From: Crambe crambe
Lineage: Eukaryota > Porifera > Demospongiae > Poecilosclerida > Crambeidae
NCBI GenBank assembly: GCA_963924555.1
Contig: OZ004585.1
Location: 5,097,488-5,161,487, forward strand
Length of the DNA stretch: 64,000 nt
Direction of reading: 5' to 3'
The notes under the pieces were generated by a model. It searched no databases and was not told where the DNA came from. It worked only from the letters and a program-made list of their open reading frames with translations. A program made the translations under genes and the position numbers. Positions 42,942 through 56,000 of this stretch are shown here, piece by piece; within the stretch, counting starts at the first letter, position 1, and each line of letters begins with the position of its first letter.

Positions 42942-43919
42942 CTGCACCATAATGGAATGTATTTGTACTAATGCATGGATGCTAAATATCCTTAGATGTA
43001 TATACATAGCTATTCAGTACCCCAGTGTATTAAAAGCATTGGTATACAGATGCAGATTTCTTAACCGCGAATGTCTGGCAAAGTATAGTAGTTGTATAGC
43101 TACAGCATACTTCACAATTGAATAAATCACAAAAATGATAGCTAGCTAGCATGTGGCTAAGATAGTTCTGAAACCTATAGGATCATGTGTCAGCGTGTAA
43201 CTATAAGTCAGCATGTGCAGTGCTATGTGGCATGTTATGGTTAACTTGCATTTTATGGTCACAACAATGTCCAGACATTGCTCATGCAGTGGAAGCAGTG
43301 TCAAAATTCTGCTCAAAGCCTAGTGAAGCCCATCTGAATACATTCTGAGATATTAAAGGGAACAGCAAGTCTTTTACTCAAAGTATGAAGACTTGATCGG
43401 ATTTTCAATGCTAGATTGGCAGGGAAACAGGATGAGAGCCACTCTGATTTTTTCTTCTCATGGCAGATTGACAAGTTAGTTGAAACAAGCAATTATGGCC
43501 CTGTCTACATCCGAGGCAGAATATTTAGCCCTCGATGTTATAACACAAGGAGCTGTTTGGCTCAATAGGCCCATAGCTATGGCAAGGAATTCAGTGTTAA
43601 ATTATTGACATCTTGATACTACTTTGTGTGAGAAGCTGTGCTGGAGGAAATTATCAGCCTGAGTTATATAGTGTTATTGAAATAGTTTAACTTAGAACTG
43701 GCTGTGCTATTTACGTAGTTACATTATAGTTGGGTTGTTACTAAAAACAGAGGATATTTTCTGAGGAAAGATTTATATAACATTGTTATCGATTAACATG
43801 GCCATGTAGCATTAAAGTTTCTTTGGGAATTAAGGAATTATCATAATAATATGTTCCAATAGCTATTATACATGAACTACCAGTTAGTTTTTGACAGACA
43901 TGATTGAATAATGATGGCA

Positions 43920-44470
43920 CCAACATCAACTTGGGACCAATGTGACCAGGTCCCAACATCAATTTTTTTTGACCAATGGGACCAGGTCCCACATCAACAT
44001 GGAACAGGTCCCATATCAACTTGAGAGGCATAGCACCAATCAAACTATAGGGACATATGGACCAGGTCCCATCATCAAAATTTGATCTATGGGACTAGGT
44101 CCTAACATCAATTTGGACCAGATCCCAACATCAACTAGGTCCCAACATCAACTGGGACCAATAGGTCACAACATAAACTTGGGACCAATGGGACCAGGTC
44201 ACAACATAAACTTGGGGCTAATGGGACCTGGTCACAACATCAACCGGCTTGGGACCAATGGGACTGAGTACCAACATAAACTTGGGACCAGGAACCATGC
44301 AACATCCAATGGGATCAGATACGTACCAACATCAACTTGTGACTAATAGGATCAGGTACCAACATCAGCTTGGGACCAATGGGACCAGGTACCAACATCA
44401 GCTTGGGACCAATGGGACCAGGTACCAACATCAACTTGGGACCAATTGGACCATGCAGGTCCCAAAATCA
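43920..44470. repeat. GGGACCA minisatellite in gene C intron 1
   Basis: Longer and more varied array than in A and B, with CAGGTACCAACATCAGCTTG subtypes in tandem near 44350-44430, showing independent turnover. Confidence 0.85.
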
Positions 44471-44630
44471 ACTGAGGATATTTCCAACACCAATGGCATC
44501 TTTTGGGTCCCATTATTCAATACGTACGTAGTACTTAATTACATACAAATCTAAACTTTTTTGTAATCCTATTGGACTGGTGGTAGGACATTGCATGTAC
44601 AACATTGTAGCTATACATAGCTAATATTAC

Positions 44631-44932
44631 CATAAGCATGGTAGCCTTTGAGTATTCTTCTCCAATAATGCAGCAAACACTTGCCTCGAAATCTTCAGTT
44701 ATGTCATATGTGAAATACTCCTCATTTATGTCTGTAGATCGATTTCTGATAAGCACACCCATACTGTCATTAATCTCAAATCTTGCATCAGGATAAGCCA
44801 TACCGTCAATTGGATTCTGACATGCAAGTCTGAACACATTTGGAGCTTCCCTTCGTGAAGGAAAGTAGAAGTCCAGAACAGGAATCCCCAAAATAGTATA
44901 GATGGAGCAGTGCTAATAAGCAAAGAAACCAT
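44631..44932 (-). pseudogene. Gene C exon 1, frameshifted
   Basis: 302 nt against 319 in A and B. ATG at 44932 begins MVSLLIST and then leaves frame. GIPVLDFYFP and the Ig part are still readable in the other frame (RLACQNPIDG, ASVCCIIGEE). Confidence 0.8.
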
Positions 44933-46872
44933 GACAAATTCTTGCCTGAAGATCTGAAACTACAATTTGATTGCTACCTACCTAGCCAATAATAGGATTT
45001 TATGGATAGACAGTTGATTAAGCTGAATGATAACTTTAGTATCCCAATAATAATAATACGGAAGTATACTATCAGAGAGAGTGGTAGCTCTCTCAGCTAA
45101 TGTAGAGAAGAAGAATGCAACAACTTACCCAGCTTGCCATATACCACTTATCACAGGTATACAGCTATATCCTATGGTTTGTAAGAGGAATCTAGTGACA
45201 GAAAAAACCTCCTTATGTTTATTTTTTTATAGTTGATCCTTGACATCTAGCTACTGCTTACATGCATGTACAACACCTTATAGACATCTTAGACTTCAAT
45301 TCTGCAGCAGTACAGAGAGCTATATTGACTTAATTGATCATAAATTAAACACTTAGAATCAATAAAATTAATTATACAAAAAAAAAAGTGAAAATGATAA
45401 TAGCTAGCTATGTATGTATGTTAACAACAATTAACTGCTACTACTACTAATACTAATACTACGTATAAAATTTGAAAATAATTGTTAATCATTCAGTTCA
45501 TGTCCCCATGCAATTTGATAGCCTCTTACTTTTCTTCAGGTACTACAGAATATAAAGCATAGATAGAACTATTATTACTATAGCTATAGTGTATGGAACT
45601 TCTCAATGTGGACACTTCCATGGGTGATTTGCATTGAGGCACAGAAATGCAGGCTAGAGTGAGTGAGCTGACTCTCATCATCGATAACTTGATAACTAGG
45701 TCTACATTCCAAAATTGCTTTGAACTTGCATAATGCACATGCTCCAATGTATATAATTGCTGTTCAGATTTCTACATTGACTACAGCAGTTTTGTTGTAG
45801 TAGCTTGACTAATCAAAGTGGATTGTAGTCCCTTACAGTTTCCTATAATTATATGCAGCTGCCTGGCTGGAATTTGCCACTTATAACTCAATAGCAAGGA
45901 ATTGTAGTGGTCAACAAACCAGCTAAAGAATTTCTCAGCAGTAAGTTCCAGCAGTAATAGCTATGCAGAAGAAGTAAAGAAGAAGAGAGTTTGGAACTAA
46001 AACCAATTGGCATAAGTATACCATGGCAGTAATGAAAGAATTAAGGTGCAAAATGGCTAGTAGAGATGGCAGATTAGTAATACATGGCCGACAAAGCCCA
46101 GTTCATCACCAATGGTTTCATCCACTCTGGAATTGCAGGAGTATTGGATAGTGACAACTCCTTGAGAAGCAATAGACACAAATAGCTAACGAAATTTTCC
46201 TGATCTCCAGTAAAAACCCAATGGGGATAGGAAGATATTAAGAAAGTTGAGAAGGCTTTGAAAATATAATCTGTGCAGAAGCTTTTTTTGCTTCATTCAC
46301 GTGATGAATATATATGTTACACAATAAACTTAGCTTGTGTTCTCTAACTTGCACTGAAACAGCATATTTGTGTTTATCAGCTGACCAGAGGCCAACTATT
46401 TCAGCTTAAAAATATTACCACCAACTATTCAATAGAGCTCTTTCGTCACATGACTGATTAACACATGTGTCAGCATCAGCATCGGACAGAGCTGGTACTG
46501 TATATATACAGTTGTGGTTTTGGCATTCGCTTGAGGAAGCAATGTCATTGTTTCCTTATGCTGAAAATCTTACTGAGATATGGAGCGAGGGGTAAAGTAT
46601 GATGACTTACACTAATTATAAGCCTAGAAAGTAATAATCAAGGAGCGAGAGACTGCAGTAAACCTGCAGTATGCTTAGAGATCAACAAGTTTTTGGTGCC
46701 AGAGACTGACAAGGAAAAGCCTAACTGGAAAAGAGGCTCAGCTAGAAGAAACCAGCCCAATAGCATGCATTTCAAAATAATTGTCTGTGGGTGCAGGCTA
46801 GTATAGAGCTATTTACAGGTAACCTGTAATTACATGAAAGTTGTTCAAACTAATTTTAGGGTGTATTTCATT
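44933..46872. other. Intergenic DNA between genes C and D
   Basis: Next to gene C it keeps the hairpin-element remnant (45068-45100, ATCAGAGAGAGTGGTAGC) and a GGTAAGTTG donor-like site. Around 45640-45940 is a diverged GAGCGAGC-family unit. The remaining 900 bp up to the gene D stop show no gene. Confidence 0.5.
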
Positions 46873-47027
46873 TTACAGCTTACTTCTAGCAATTACTCCA
46901 TCAGTCTCATGATCCTGTTTATTATTTCTATTACTCAGATAACAGCAAACAGCAACAGCAATGATTGTTTCTAAAATGATTGTTATACATACACCAAGAA
47001 GAAACCCTATTCCATATTTAGCAATAT
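46873..47027 (-). CDS. Gene D membrane and tail exon
   Basis: 155 nt, acceptor CTTTTTTTCAG, TAA at 46873-46875. Membrane run of about 24 residues with a Glu near its middle, then CCYLSNRNNKQDHETDG. Confidence 0.75.
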
Positions 47028-50000
47028 CTGAAAAAAGGGAAAGCAAGATATAATAATTAATAATAAATAAATAATTACATACCAAGTACCCTATACGAGT
47101 TAAATTTGGCAGTGTATAAAATTTGACAGTTTGGTGGTCCATGTTGGAACCATCAATAATAATGTCCGCCAATATCTAGCTATAGCTAGCTATAGAGCTA
47201 GGGGCCAGGGGTGGGGCTCAAGTGTATGCACACGCAAGACTATACAAATATGTAGCTAGCTAGCTCTGTTTCCAGCTGTTTCGTGATCGTGATGACTCTT
47301 CAAATGTAAGGAAGAAGTAAGCAGTCAGCTGACATCAATCTCGGAATATGGCCAACTACATAATACTTTGGCATCTGACATGGGTCCTCCAAGTTTCCTT
47401 CTTCACTACGTTTAGATTACAGATAGCTTTGTATATAAATATTCAAACATAACTAGTCGAGTAAACTCCATGGCTTGCCCCTGGCCTCGACCCACGCACA
47501 CAATGTGTGTGAGTGTGCTAACACACCGCCGCCAATAATAATGTCTGCCAAAAGCCTTCCATGGTAAAAGTGCAAGTAAAACTCCCACCAAAATTAACTC
47601 GCATATGGTAGAAAACTAAATGTTTCTGCTCTTACGTACATTCACTCTAAAGCTAGTCTGACACAGCCGACCCTTTACCTGGGGCGGGGGGGAGGGAAAG
47701 GGTCTGGTGTAGTCGAACTTGTGTGGGTGGAATTTTGAGATCATCATGACATTGTTACATCATCATGTGCCCTGTTAGTTTGCATGTGAGATCGAGATCA
47801 AAGATGGCTTCAATGAGTCCTGTATCTCATTGCCTGGCTTGTGGAGAAATAACTCAGAAGAAAGACAGAAGAATTTTGGGCAGTGTCTCTGACGAAACTA
47901 GTCCTGGCTATATGCAGAAAGTGCCACTATGGATATACGTAATATATGAAAAGCTACTGAAGGCTAAGAGTCTATCAGCAAACACATCCCTTTGGCTCAG
48001 TACATCTGCAATGTTCATCATCATCATTATTGTTACAGTACTATGCCATTATCATTACGTCATTGATTTGTGACATCATGATTCATGCAGCACATGTACC
48101 ACATGTTATTAGTAGCCATTAATGATCTTCACTGATCAGTGGTCTTTAGACACAATGGTGATGAGGATTAAAATAAAAAAGTGGACTTCTTTAGCGAACT
48201 ATGATAGTAAGAATCGATTTAGCACCATTACCACTCTTCAATCCGATAGGTGATCCAAGCTCTCTCAGCCAGAAGTGGAAAAATGATTTGAGACTTATAT
48301 AGTTGCCATGAACATTACAAATGCCACTCAAAAGCACTTATATCAAGCTCAACAAGGAGATATTATATATAGACACTTCTAGAGCCTGACCCAGTACCTG
48401 AAGGAGCAACTGTCTTCGACATAGCCATGACCAAGTTAACTACTTATTTTTCACCAAAGTTCAAAGATGAAACTGTGGGCCAGTTTTCCACTCGCCTGAT
48501 AAAATTAGATGCACACTGTGCATTTGCTGATGTAGACTGAGAAATAAAACTTCAACCACTCAAAGCATTCGAGAAGGATTGCTCTATATACAAGATGGTC
48601 TCAGTCTTACATCCAAGGCTTGCACCCTAGAGCTAAGTGAATCACAAGCAGCTGGAATGGAGACGTCATTGCCAAAAGGATCTGCAGAATCAGTAAACCA
48701 CAAGAAACGAATGCCAAAGACTCAGGTCACCACTAAGACAACTCAGTGTAAAAAATGTGGACTTGCATGGCCACATAAGAATAGTCCCTGTCGAGCCAAA
48801 GGCCAAACTTGAAAGAAATGTGGAAAGCTTACTCACTATGCCTGAGTGTACCTCACCAAAGTGAGCAAGGCTCCTGTTCAAAGCAAGCACCCAAATGTAC
48901 CTTGAAATCATATCTCAATCAAGTATCAGCAGAACCACAAAATGATAGCAGCACTGATGATGAGTATTTGTATGTACTGGAAGACAAGAAAGGAGACAAA
49001 AAAGGAAGAGTTCTACCCCCGAAGTTAATTTGAATAGTGTCCCTAACCGAATGATCATCGACACAGGTGCATTGACAGATATTTTGGATGAAGAACATTT
49101 GACCAAATAAACCAGACCAAAGATATCACCGCTTGAGTGCTCCACAAAGCGAATCTTTGCATATGGTTCCACATCACAGCTTGTTTCTGTTGGTCAAACA
49201 TTGAACTAAAAGGAAAACATGTGACTTCGACTGTTCAAGTATTGCAAGGAAACTACAGATTGCTTATTATAAAACAGCATCACCTTTAGGTCTGGAATTC
49301 AGACCATTGACCACATGCAAGCCAATGAACAAGTCTTTTCAGTTGTATTGGAAGGCTAAAGAATGCAGAAATTAAGTTTCATATCTACAAATCAGTTATC
49401 CCTGTTGCTTAATCACCTCATAGGATTCCATTTCACATCAGAAAACAAGTCAAGAAAGAACTGCAAAGCCTAGAAAACCAGGGTATCATCAAGAAAGTGG
49501 ATGGAGCCACACTGTGGGTTTCTCCACTGGTCATGCATTATTCTAAAGAAAACCGGTGAAGTTCGCATAGATGTGGACATGCATGCGAATGGCCAATACG
49601 TCATCCAGTCCAACACAATAGTGCCACAGTATTTTCAAAATTAGACTTGCGTGTTGGTTATCACCAACTGTCCTTAGCAAAAGAGAGCCATTATATCACT
49701 ACATTTGCCACCCATAAAGGACTTTGGAGATATGCTCGACTGAATTTCGTAACAAATTCTGCCAGCGAAATATTCCAGAAAGTGATCAGTGACTAAGTTT
49801 GTGAGATTCCTGGATTTTGAATATTATAAGTGATGATGTGATCGTGTATGGTACCATACAGGCAGAACATCTCCTATCTGTATTCCAGAAATTCTCAGAT
49901 AATTGGATTGCCCCTAAATAAACGAAAATGTGAATTCAATTGTACCTTGTTGACATTTTTTGGTTTTGTGTTTTCTGCAAGTGGAATTTCTCCAGATCCA

Positions 50001-53000
50001 AAGAAAGTTCAGTCAATTTATGACACAAAACCACCAACCTCCACAAGCAGTGTCAGAAGCTTTTTAGGAATGGCCACGTACTGTGAAAAATTTATCCCAA
50101 ATTTCAGTGATATGTCACAACCACTGCAAGAAGTAACCAAGAAAGATACTCCATTTAGAAGGAAACAAGAATATGAGCAAACATTCAAGAAAATCAAAGA
50201 ACTGTATGTTAACTAGTGATGTTATTATGGCCTATTTTGATCGAACCAAAGAAACAGAAGTTATTACTCACAGAAACATCTGTGGTCCATTGCCTACTGG
50301 TGAATATTTATTTGTTGTGATAGACGCTTACTCCTGTTTTCTGCAAGGACAGAATTTTTGTTACCTATGGGATCCCAAGAGTGTTACAAAGTGACAACCC
50401 CATTTTCAAGTGGAGAGATCAAAGCATTCATGATAGAAAAGGGCACAGAACATACGACACCATTATGGCCACAGGCTAACTCTGAAGTGGAGAACTTCAT
50501 GAAGGTGATAACAAAAGCCACCTGGTCTGCTCATGTAGATGGTCAAAATTGGAAGAAAGATTATACAAATTATCTGTTAAATTATCTAGCAACACCTCAT
50601 TGTTACACTGGATTTTCCCCGGCACAACGTTTGTTCAATCAACAGATCAACACAAAACTTCCACAGATGGTCAGTCAGGAGAAGGTACAAATCGTGCAAA
50701 AGAAAAGATGAAGGAACATGCAGTTCAGAAGTCCTAAATATCTGGAGATTCTGTTCTGATCAAACAAAGGAAGCAAACAAATTTTCGACACATTTTGATC
50801 CAGTTCCATGGATTGATGATAATTTGAAAGAAAGGAACAATGTTGACTGCTATCCAAAATGGAATTATGCAATGGTTCTCTCTTCAAGGATATTAAACCT
50901 CAAGCAGATAGCTCAGCTCCCTTTGAGGATGAAGGTGACATCTCTGAAGATGATCATCCTGTTAACTCCAACAATCAATGCACCTACTCCACCAGAAAAC
51001 CCTGCTAATACACCACAGAACTGTTGTCCAAGTCGAAATCGCAGGTCTGTCAAGACATTTTGGACAGAATATTCATGAATTGTGAAACACTTATTTACGT
51101 CGTTATTGTTGTAATTACAGTTAGTTGTATTTTTTCTTCTGTTTGTATGCACTCTTAATTCAAAGAAAGAGGGAGAATGCAATGTTCATCATCATCATTA
51201 TATCATTATCATTACATCATTGATTTATGACATCATGATTCATGCGAGCACAAGTATCACATGTTAGTAGTAGCATCTTCACTGATCTGTGGTCACGATA
51301 ACGTCCACCACAAACTTGAGTTGTTCAGGCTTGAAGGATGGACATCCTAGTTCTCAATACTTTTGTTATTTCAGGCTCCATAGTTATAGCTAGCTAGAAA
51401 TAAGTGCGGGCAATAAGATTTTCACACTTGGAATGCAAATACTGCAATCTGATTGGAGCACAACTATAGCTGCGCTGACATAAGTTCAATATAGTAACTA
51501 CACCAGACCCTTTCCCTCCTCCTCCCCCCCCCCCCACCCCACCCCCAAGAAAAAGGGTCTAATTTCTTTCAGGGGTGGGTGGATACACTGGTATTTGAAA
51601 AGGAGGGGGTACGATGCCCATGTGGATTGTAAGACCATGTGCATTGTAAGACCATGTGCATTGTAAGACCACTGCCAAGGTTCCATTAATTTGAGTAGAA
51701 GCTTGAAGGTACACAGCATGCAAAGCGCATTATCTAGGGGGGTCTGGTTATGATACCTCGGGAAAATTTTGAGTTTTTGATACATGGCCTTTTTATTTAG
51801 CATAATTTTTCCTCCTTCATTCTATTATGGGAGGCTTAGCCTAATTTAAGGAAGTATTGTAGACACCACACTATGGAGTAGGATGGAATGTCTATCCATT
51901 CCAATAATATATACATACATGTAATAATGTGGTGAGTAAGCTCAGTACCTGGTAAGGTTGTGCAGGTGGTGGTGATAGTTGGTAAGGTGGTGACATTTGC
52001 AGTGAAACTTGTGGAACTTGTGGTGAAGGATTCTATGAAAATAAAGAAATACGTACATTACTTCATGAGTGTATTACTTGTACTGGACTGAGCATGCTCA
52101 TACTATATAGTTATTACATCAACTTATGTCATTAGGTCATTATTAATAGAGTGTAATCATTAGTCAGTTATAATATCTTGAGCTGTGAGTATTATTATAA
52201 ACTAAGGCCATTACATTACTAATTGTAGCTATTAGCTACATAAAATTGGCACATTGTTAGCTAATGAAGCAAAAGGGGTTGAACCCATTACTTAATGATA
52301 TACTCCAGAATATTGATTTAACGGAGAAATCAGAAACCCCTAGCTAGTCAGCGGATACGAGTGAGTGGTGAAAAAAAAATTCTTCTAGGTACTAAATTAA
52401 TTGTTAGAAATAGAATGTTTATATTATTATTATTAAAATACAAGTTACAACATTATACTCTCTGGAAGGATGATCGAGTTATTGCAGTTCACTGAAAGAA
52501 ATGCTCAGAGCTTCAAAATTTATTTATTGCCTATACCAAGCAAAACACTTTTATACCAACATGAACGATTAAAGCAGGAGGCAGTGATGTAGGGATTATT
52601 ATTGAAGGCAGCATAGTTTTGATGTTTGTTCACAGAAACTGCTACAGGTAAAAGTGTAGACTAAGCCCTACATGGCCTTTTTATTTTGCATAATTTTTCC
52701 CCTTTATGGGAGGCTAAGCCTGATGAGGGAAGTATTGTGGACACCACACTATGGAGTTGGATGGCATGTTTATCCATCCCAATAATAATTATACGTACGT
52801 ACATGTGAGTAAACTCAGTACCTGGTAAGGTGGTGGTTGTGATAGTTGGTAAGGTGGTAGTGGTTGGTAAGGTGATATCATTTGCAGTGGAACTTGTGGT
52901 AAAAGACTCTATAAATATGAAAATAAAACTTCATGAGTGTATTGCTATAATTGTATTATCTGAATGGCACATTAATGGAGAGCAAAAGGGGTTGAACCCA

Positions 53001-56000
53001 TTACTCAGTGAAATACTCTAGAATACTGATTACTTTTAAGCAGCTAGCCTAACCTCTATTGGCTATACTTCTGGCTTGTATATCAGCACATACAAGTGAG
53101 TGAAAAATTGGAATGTTATATTATTAAAACACTAGTTGCAACGTTATAACTCTCTTGGAGGATGAGTAATTGCAGTTTACTGAAAGAAATGCTTAGAACT
53201 TCCAAAATAACAGAATGTCATCAGAAAATAGCTATTAAACAGCCCGATTATGCATATGCATTAAGTGGCCCCACCCTTCCTGCACATGTGCACATGGTAG
53301 GCTTCAAAGTGGTGGAGAAAGAAAGCCAGTACTCTGCATGCTACATATATCTGCACTGATTTGCATAGTGAAAACAAAAGATTAGATCGGATGCTTCAAT
53401 AGTGTCAGTCCAACCTGCCACATAGCATAAGGCGCCAAATTTCAACCCGTGTCTAAAATTAAAATCGACCATATAAATGACATGGAAAGTCTACAGTAGT
53501 AAACAAATGTAAAAGGAGTCTAAGAAAATGGCTGTATTGAAAGATGTATTACAAGGTATGGAGAGAAAACAGGACTTCAAGATAAGTATTTATCAGCTGT
53601 AGTATGAAAGTAAGTTACTACGTAGCTCACGTTACCCATCTCTATGGCTCTGGAAGATTGCTCAAAAGCTACAAAAACTATCAACTAATGGTAGAATGGT
53701 AAAGTGCTGGGTAGATGTCTTACTTGTCTTACTAGGTAAGAGACCTAGCCACACTACTAGAACAGGTGGCTTCATGAGACTGAGCACCTGATTAAGGACT
53801 AAACATCAAAGCATAATAATGCATAATTACTATAATTATTTTGGGTCATCCTTATTTGTGGGGAGACTTTAGATTTTTTTCTTGTTGGAAATTATTACTT
53901 TTAACTTATCTCTTATAGCTACTCATGAAAATACCTTACCAGATAATAAATTGACTTTTTGCATTAACACTCCTCTTCCAATGACAGTATTAGAATTATG
54001 TTCATCAAATTCCACTGTAATGTCATATATTCCTTTGTCAGCTGCATTGAAGTTTACGAGTTCTAATATCATGTCATATTTACAGAGGGTAATATTTTGT
54101 TCAATACAAGTCTGATGCTGTTGTACTCTGTACTTCTCAGTACTTTGACAGAGTTGGGTGGAGGGAGTTCCTCTCCGATTAGAACAGAAGTACGCTTTTT
54201 CATCATCCTTATAGACAGTTAGTGTTAAGATTTTTTTGGTTTTATTACAAAATCCACCATCAACAAACTTTACTCTGGTGTTTATTAAGACATTTTCATT
54301 TGCTCTACCAATGAGCTGCGTGATTCTGGGACATACTTCAAATTCTCCAGGACACAATACAAAAAATGGCCTTCCTACATGAAAGAAAAGATTGTAGTGT
54401 CAATCAGAGGAAGTGGTAGCTCTCTCTGTGTAGGAATGATGTGGGGATGATGTGGATGCTATATATAGAGTAAAATTCCAGTTCCCCCACTTGGACTTAA
54501 CAAAAGAAGTAACCTTCAAGGTTCTGGGCAAAGAAGAGAGGAATTGACCATGCTATTACAGACATTATTAATGAATAATACAAATGGTTGATAGAACTTA
54601 GTTACAACTGTCTACCAAACTACGAACTAACTATTCCTACTTCATACTTGTTCATCTTCATGCGCTCTGTGATTAATGCTAAATTTTGACGTGACAGACT
54701 TCTTAGGCTACTGTTGATTGGCACTGACAGGCACGGATTATTGAAAAGGGTCACTTGTCCTTCTAGAACTTGTATCATGTAATTTAACCCTTGTTTGTGG
54801 TCCTGTTGTGTCTAACCCTTACCTTTGTATTCCTACTGCATCTTCTAGTCCTAATCTCTATTAATAGATTCACGTATATTCTATTTATAGTTGTAGCTAC
54901 ATCTCATCTCAGTCGTTATTATTTTCGTGATTCTTGCAGTGACATCTCTTTAAGTTTTAGCTAACTAGCTACATACTGTGTGTAGAACTCCTTGCAATAT
55001 AGATTTTCCTAACCATAATGAACAACTTTGAAGAGCTGCAGTATGGCAATCTCTCCATGTAGGGATGACCCCCCAAAAATGGTGGACGTCATAGCAGCCT
55101 AACTTCACTTCATAGGCCTTAATTTACAAAGCATCTATATTCACCATACTACTACATATCTTACCATACATAATTATGCTTATAGCTTCACTCAAACACC
55201 TCAAAGTGAAGTTGACTAGTAACTAACTATGTAGTGCATTGTACATTGTAACATAATTATTGGTGATAGTACTTGAGAAAAGGGGTCTTATCATGCAAAA
55301 ATTCAAAACGGAGTTATTGGTATCATCTTGAACTGGAGATGTACATGGCTTTTAAATCAAATTAATACACCACTTTGTTCCTGAATTAAGTTATACTTAT
55401 TGAATTTTACATCTCATGTACATTTTATATGTAGCTTGTAAACTTTACAAGCGTTTAACAGCTTTTAATGTTTTGCTCGATAAGACCCCTTTTCTCAAGT
55501 AGCTAAAACACTGAAAATGGTTACTTTGACATGTCAAACTTCTTAGGCTACTGCCGATTTGCACTGGCTTTATCAAACAGGCACAGATTTCATGAACATT
55601 TTTGAAGAGCTACAGTATAGCAATCTCTCTATGTACGTAGGATGACCACCGGACCCCGCAGACGTCATATATAGCAACCAAACTATGTACGTACTAGTTA
55701 ACTTCACTTGGAGGTGTTTGAGTGAAACGAATATAGCAACATATCTATAGACTCTGACTAATTATATAGCTTTCACCGATCTACGATATTTAGAAACCTG
55801 AGAGCCCTGGGGTTTAGCAACCAGAGTGCAGTGAGGGCACTACTAAGGGCATAGATCCTAAGTTATTTAATACTAGCAACCACTTCAAATGAAGTGCTAG
55901 TAAGCTTTGTGCACATGCAGATATTCCAGCCAAGTTGAAACTCTTGAAATAATTATAAGAGGAGGTTTACAATTATTAGAATACTCTAAGAGAAGGTGTA

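Larger units (their letters stand above)
38211..44932 (-). pseudogene. Gene C: three-Ig receptor copy with frameshifts
   Basis: The exons match gene B one to one: 44631-44932, 42606-42941, 42128-42484, stalks 41588-41630, 41366-41419 and 41169-41213, membrane 40747-40840, tail 38211-38451. Against gene A, exon 1 lacks 16 nt inside the signal peptide and 1 nt just before the donor; the first stalk exon lacks 11 nt compared with B. These do not cancel, so no full protein can be read. Ig 2, Ig 3, membrane and tail exons remain clean; the tail keeps all five tyrosines with PAYAVS for PAYAVF. The last intron is enlarged by a 1.6-kb element. It is either a young pseudogene or carries assembly errors. 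Confidence 0.75.
48007..51300 (+). mobile_element. Degenerate Ty3/Gypsy-type LTR retrotransposon
   Basis: Bounded by related short LTRs. Order of relics on the + strand: gag with two CCHC-like knuckles (CKKCGLAWPHKNSPC; CKKCGKLTHY, about 48750-48845), protease MIIDTGALTDI (about 49052), RT (LDLRVGYHQLSL; NKRKCEFNCTLLTFFGFVFS; SSVRSFLGMATYCEKFIPNF), the start of RNase H (VIMAYFDRTKETEV), then directly integrase (GPLPTGEYLFVVIDAYS; PLWPQANSEVENFMKVI; TGFSPAQRLFNQ). Stops and frameshifts occur throughout. It lies in gene D intron 5, antisense to the gene. Confidence 0.85.
51780..53350. repeat. Tandem duplication carrying the gene D stalk exons
   Basis: ACATGGCCTTTTTATTT, GGGAGGCTTAGCC, GTAGACACCACACTATGGAG and AAAAGGGGTTGAACCCATTA recur in the same order around both stalk exons (offset about 710-870 bp). 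The exon was copied with its introns. Confidence 0.75.
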
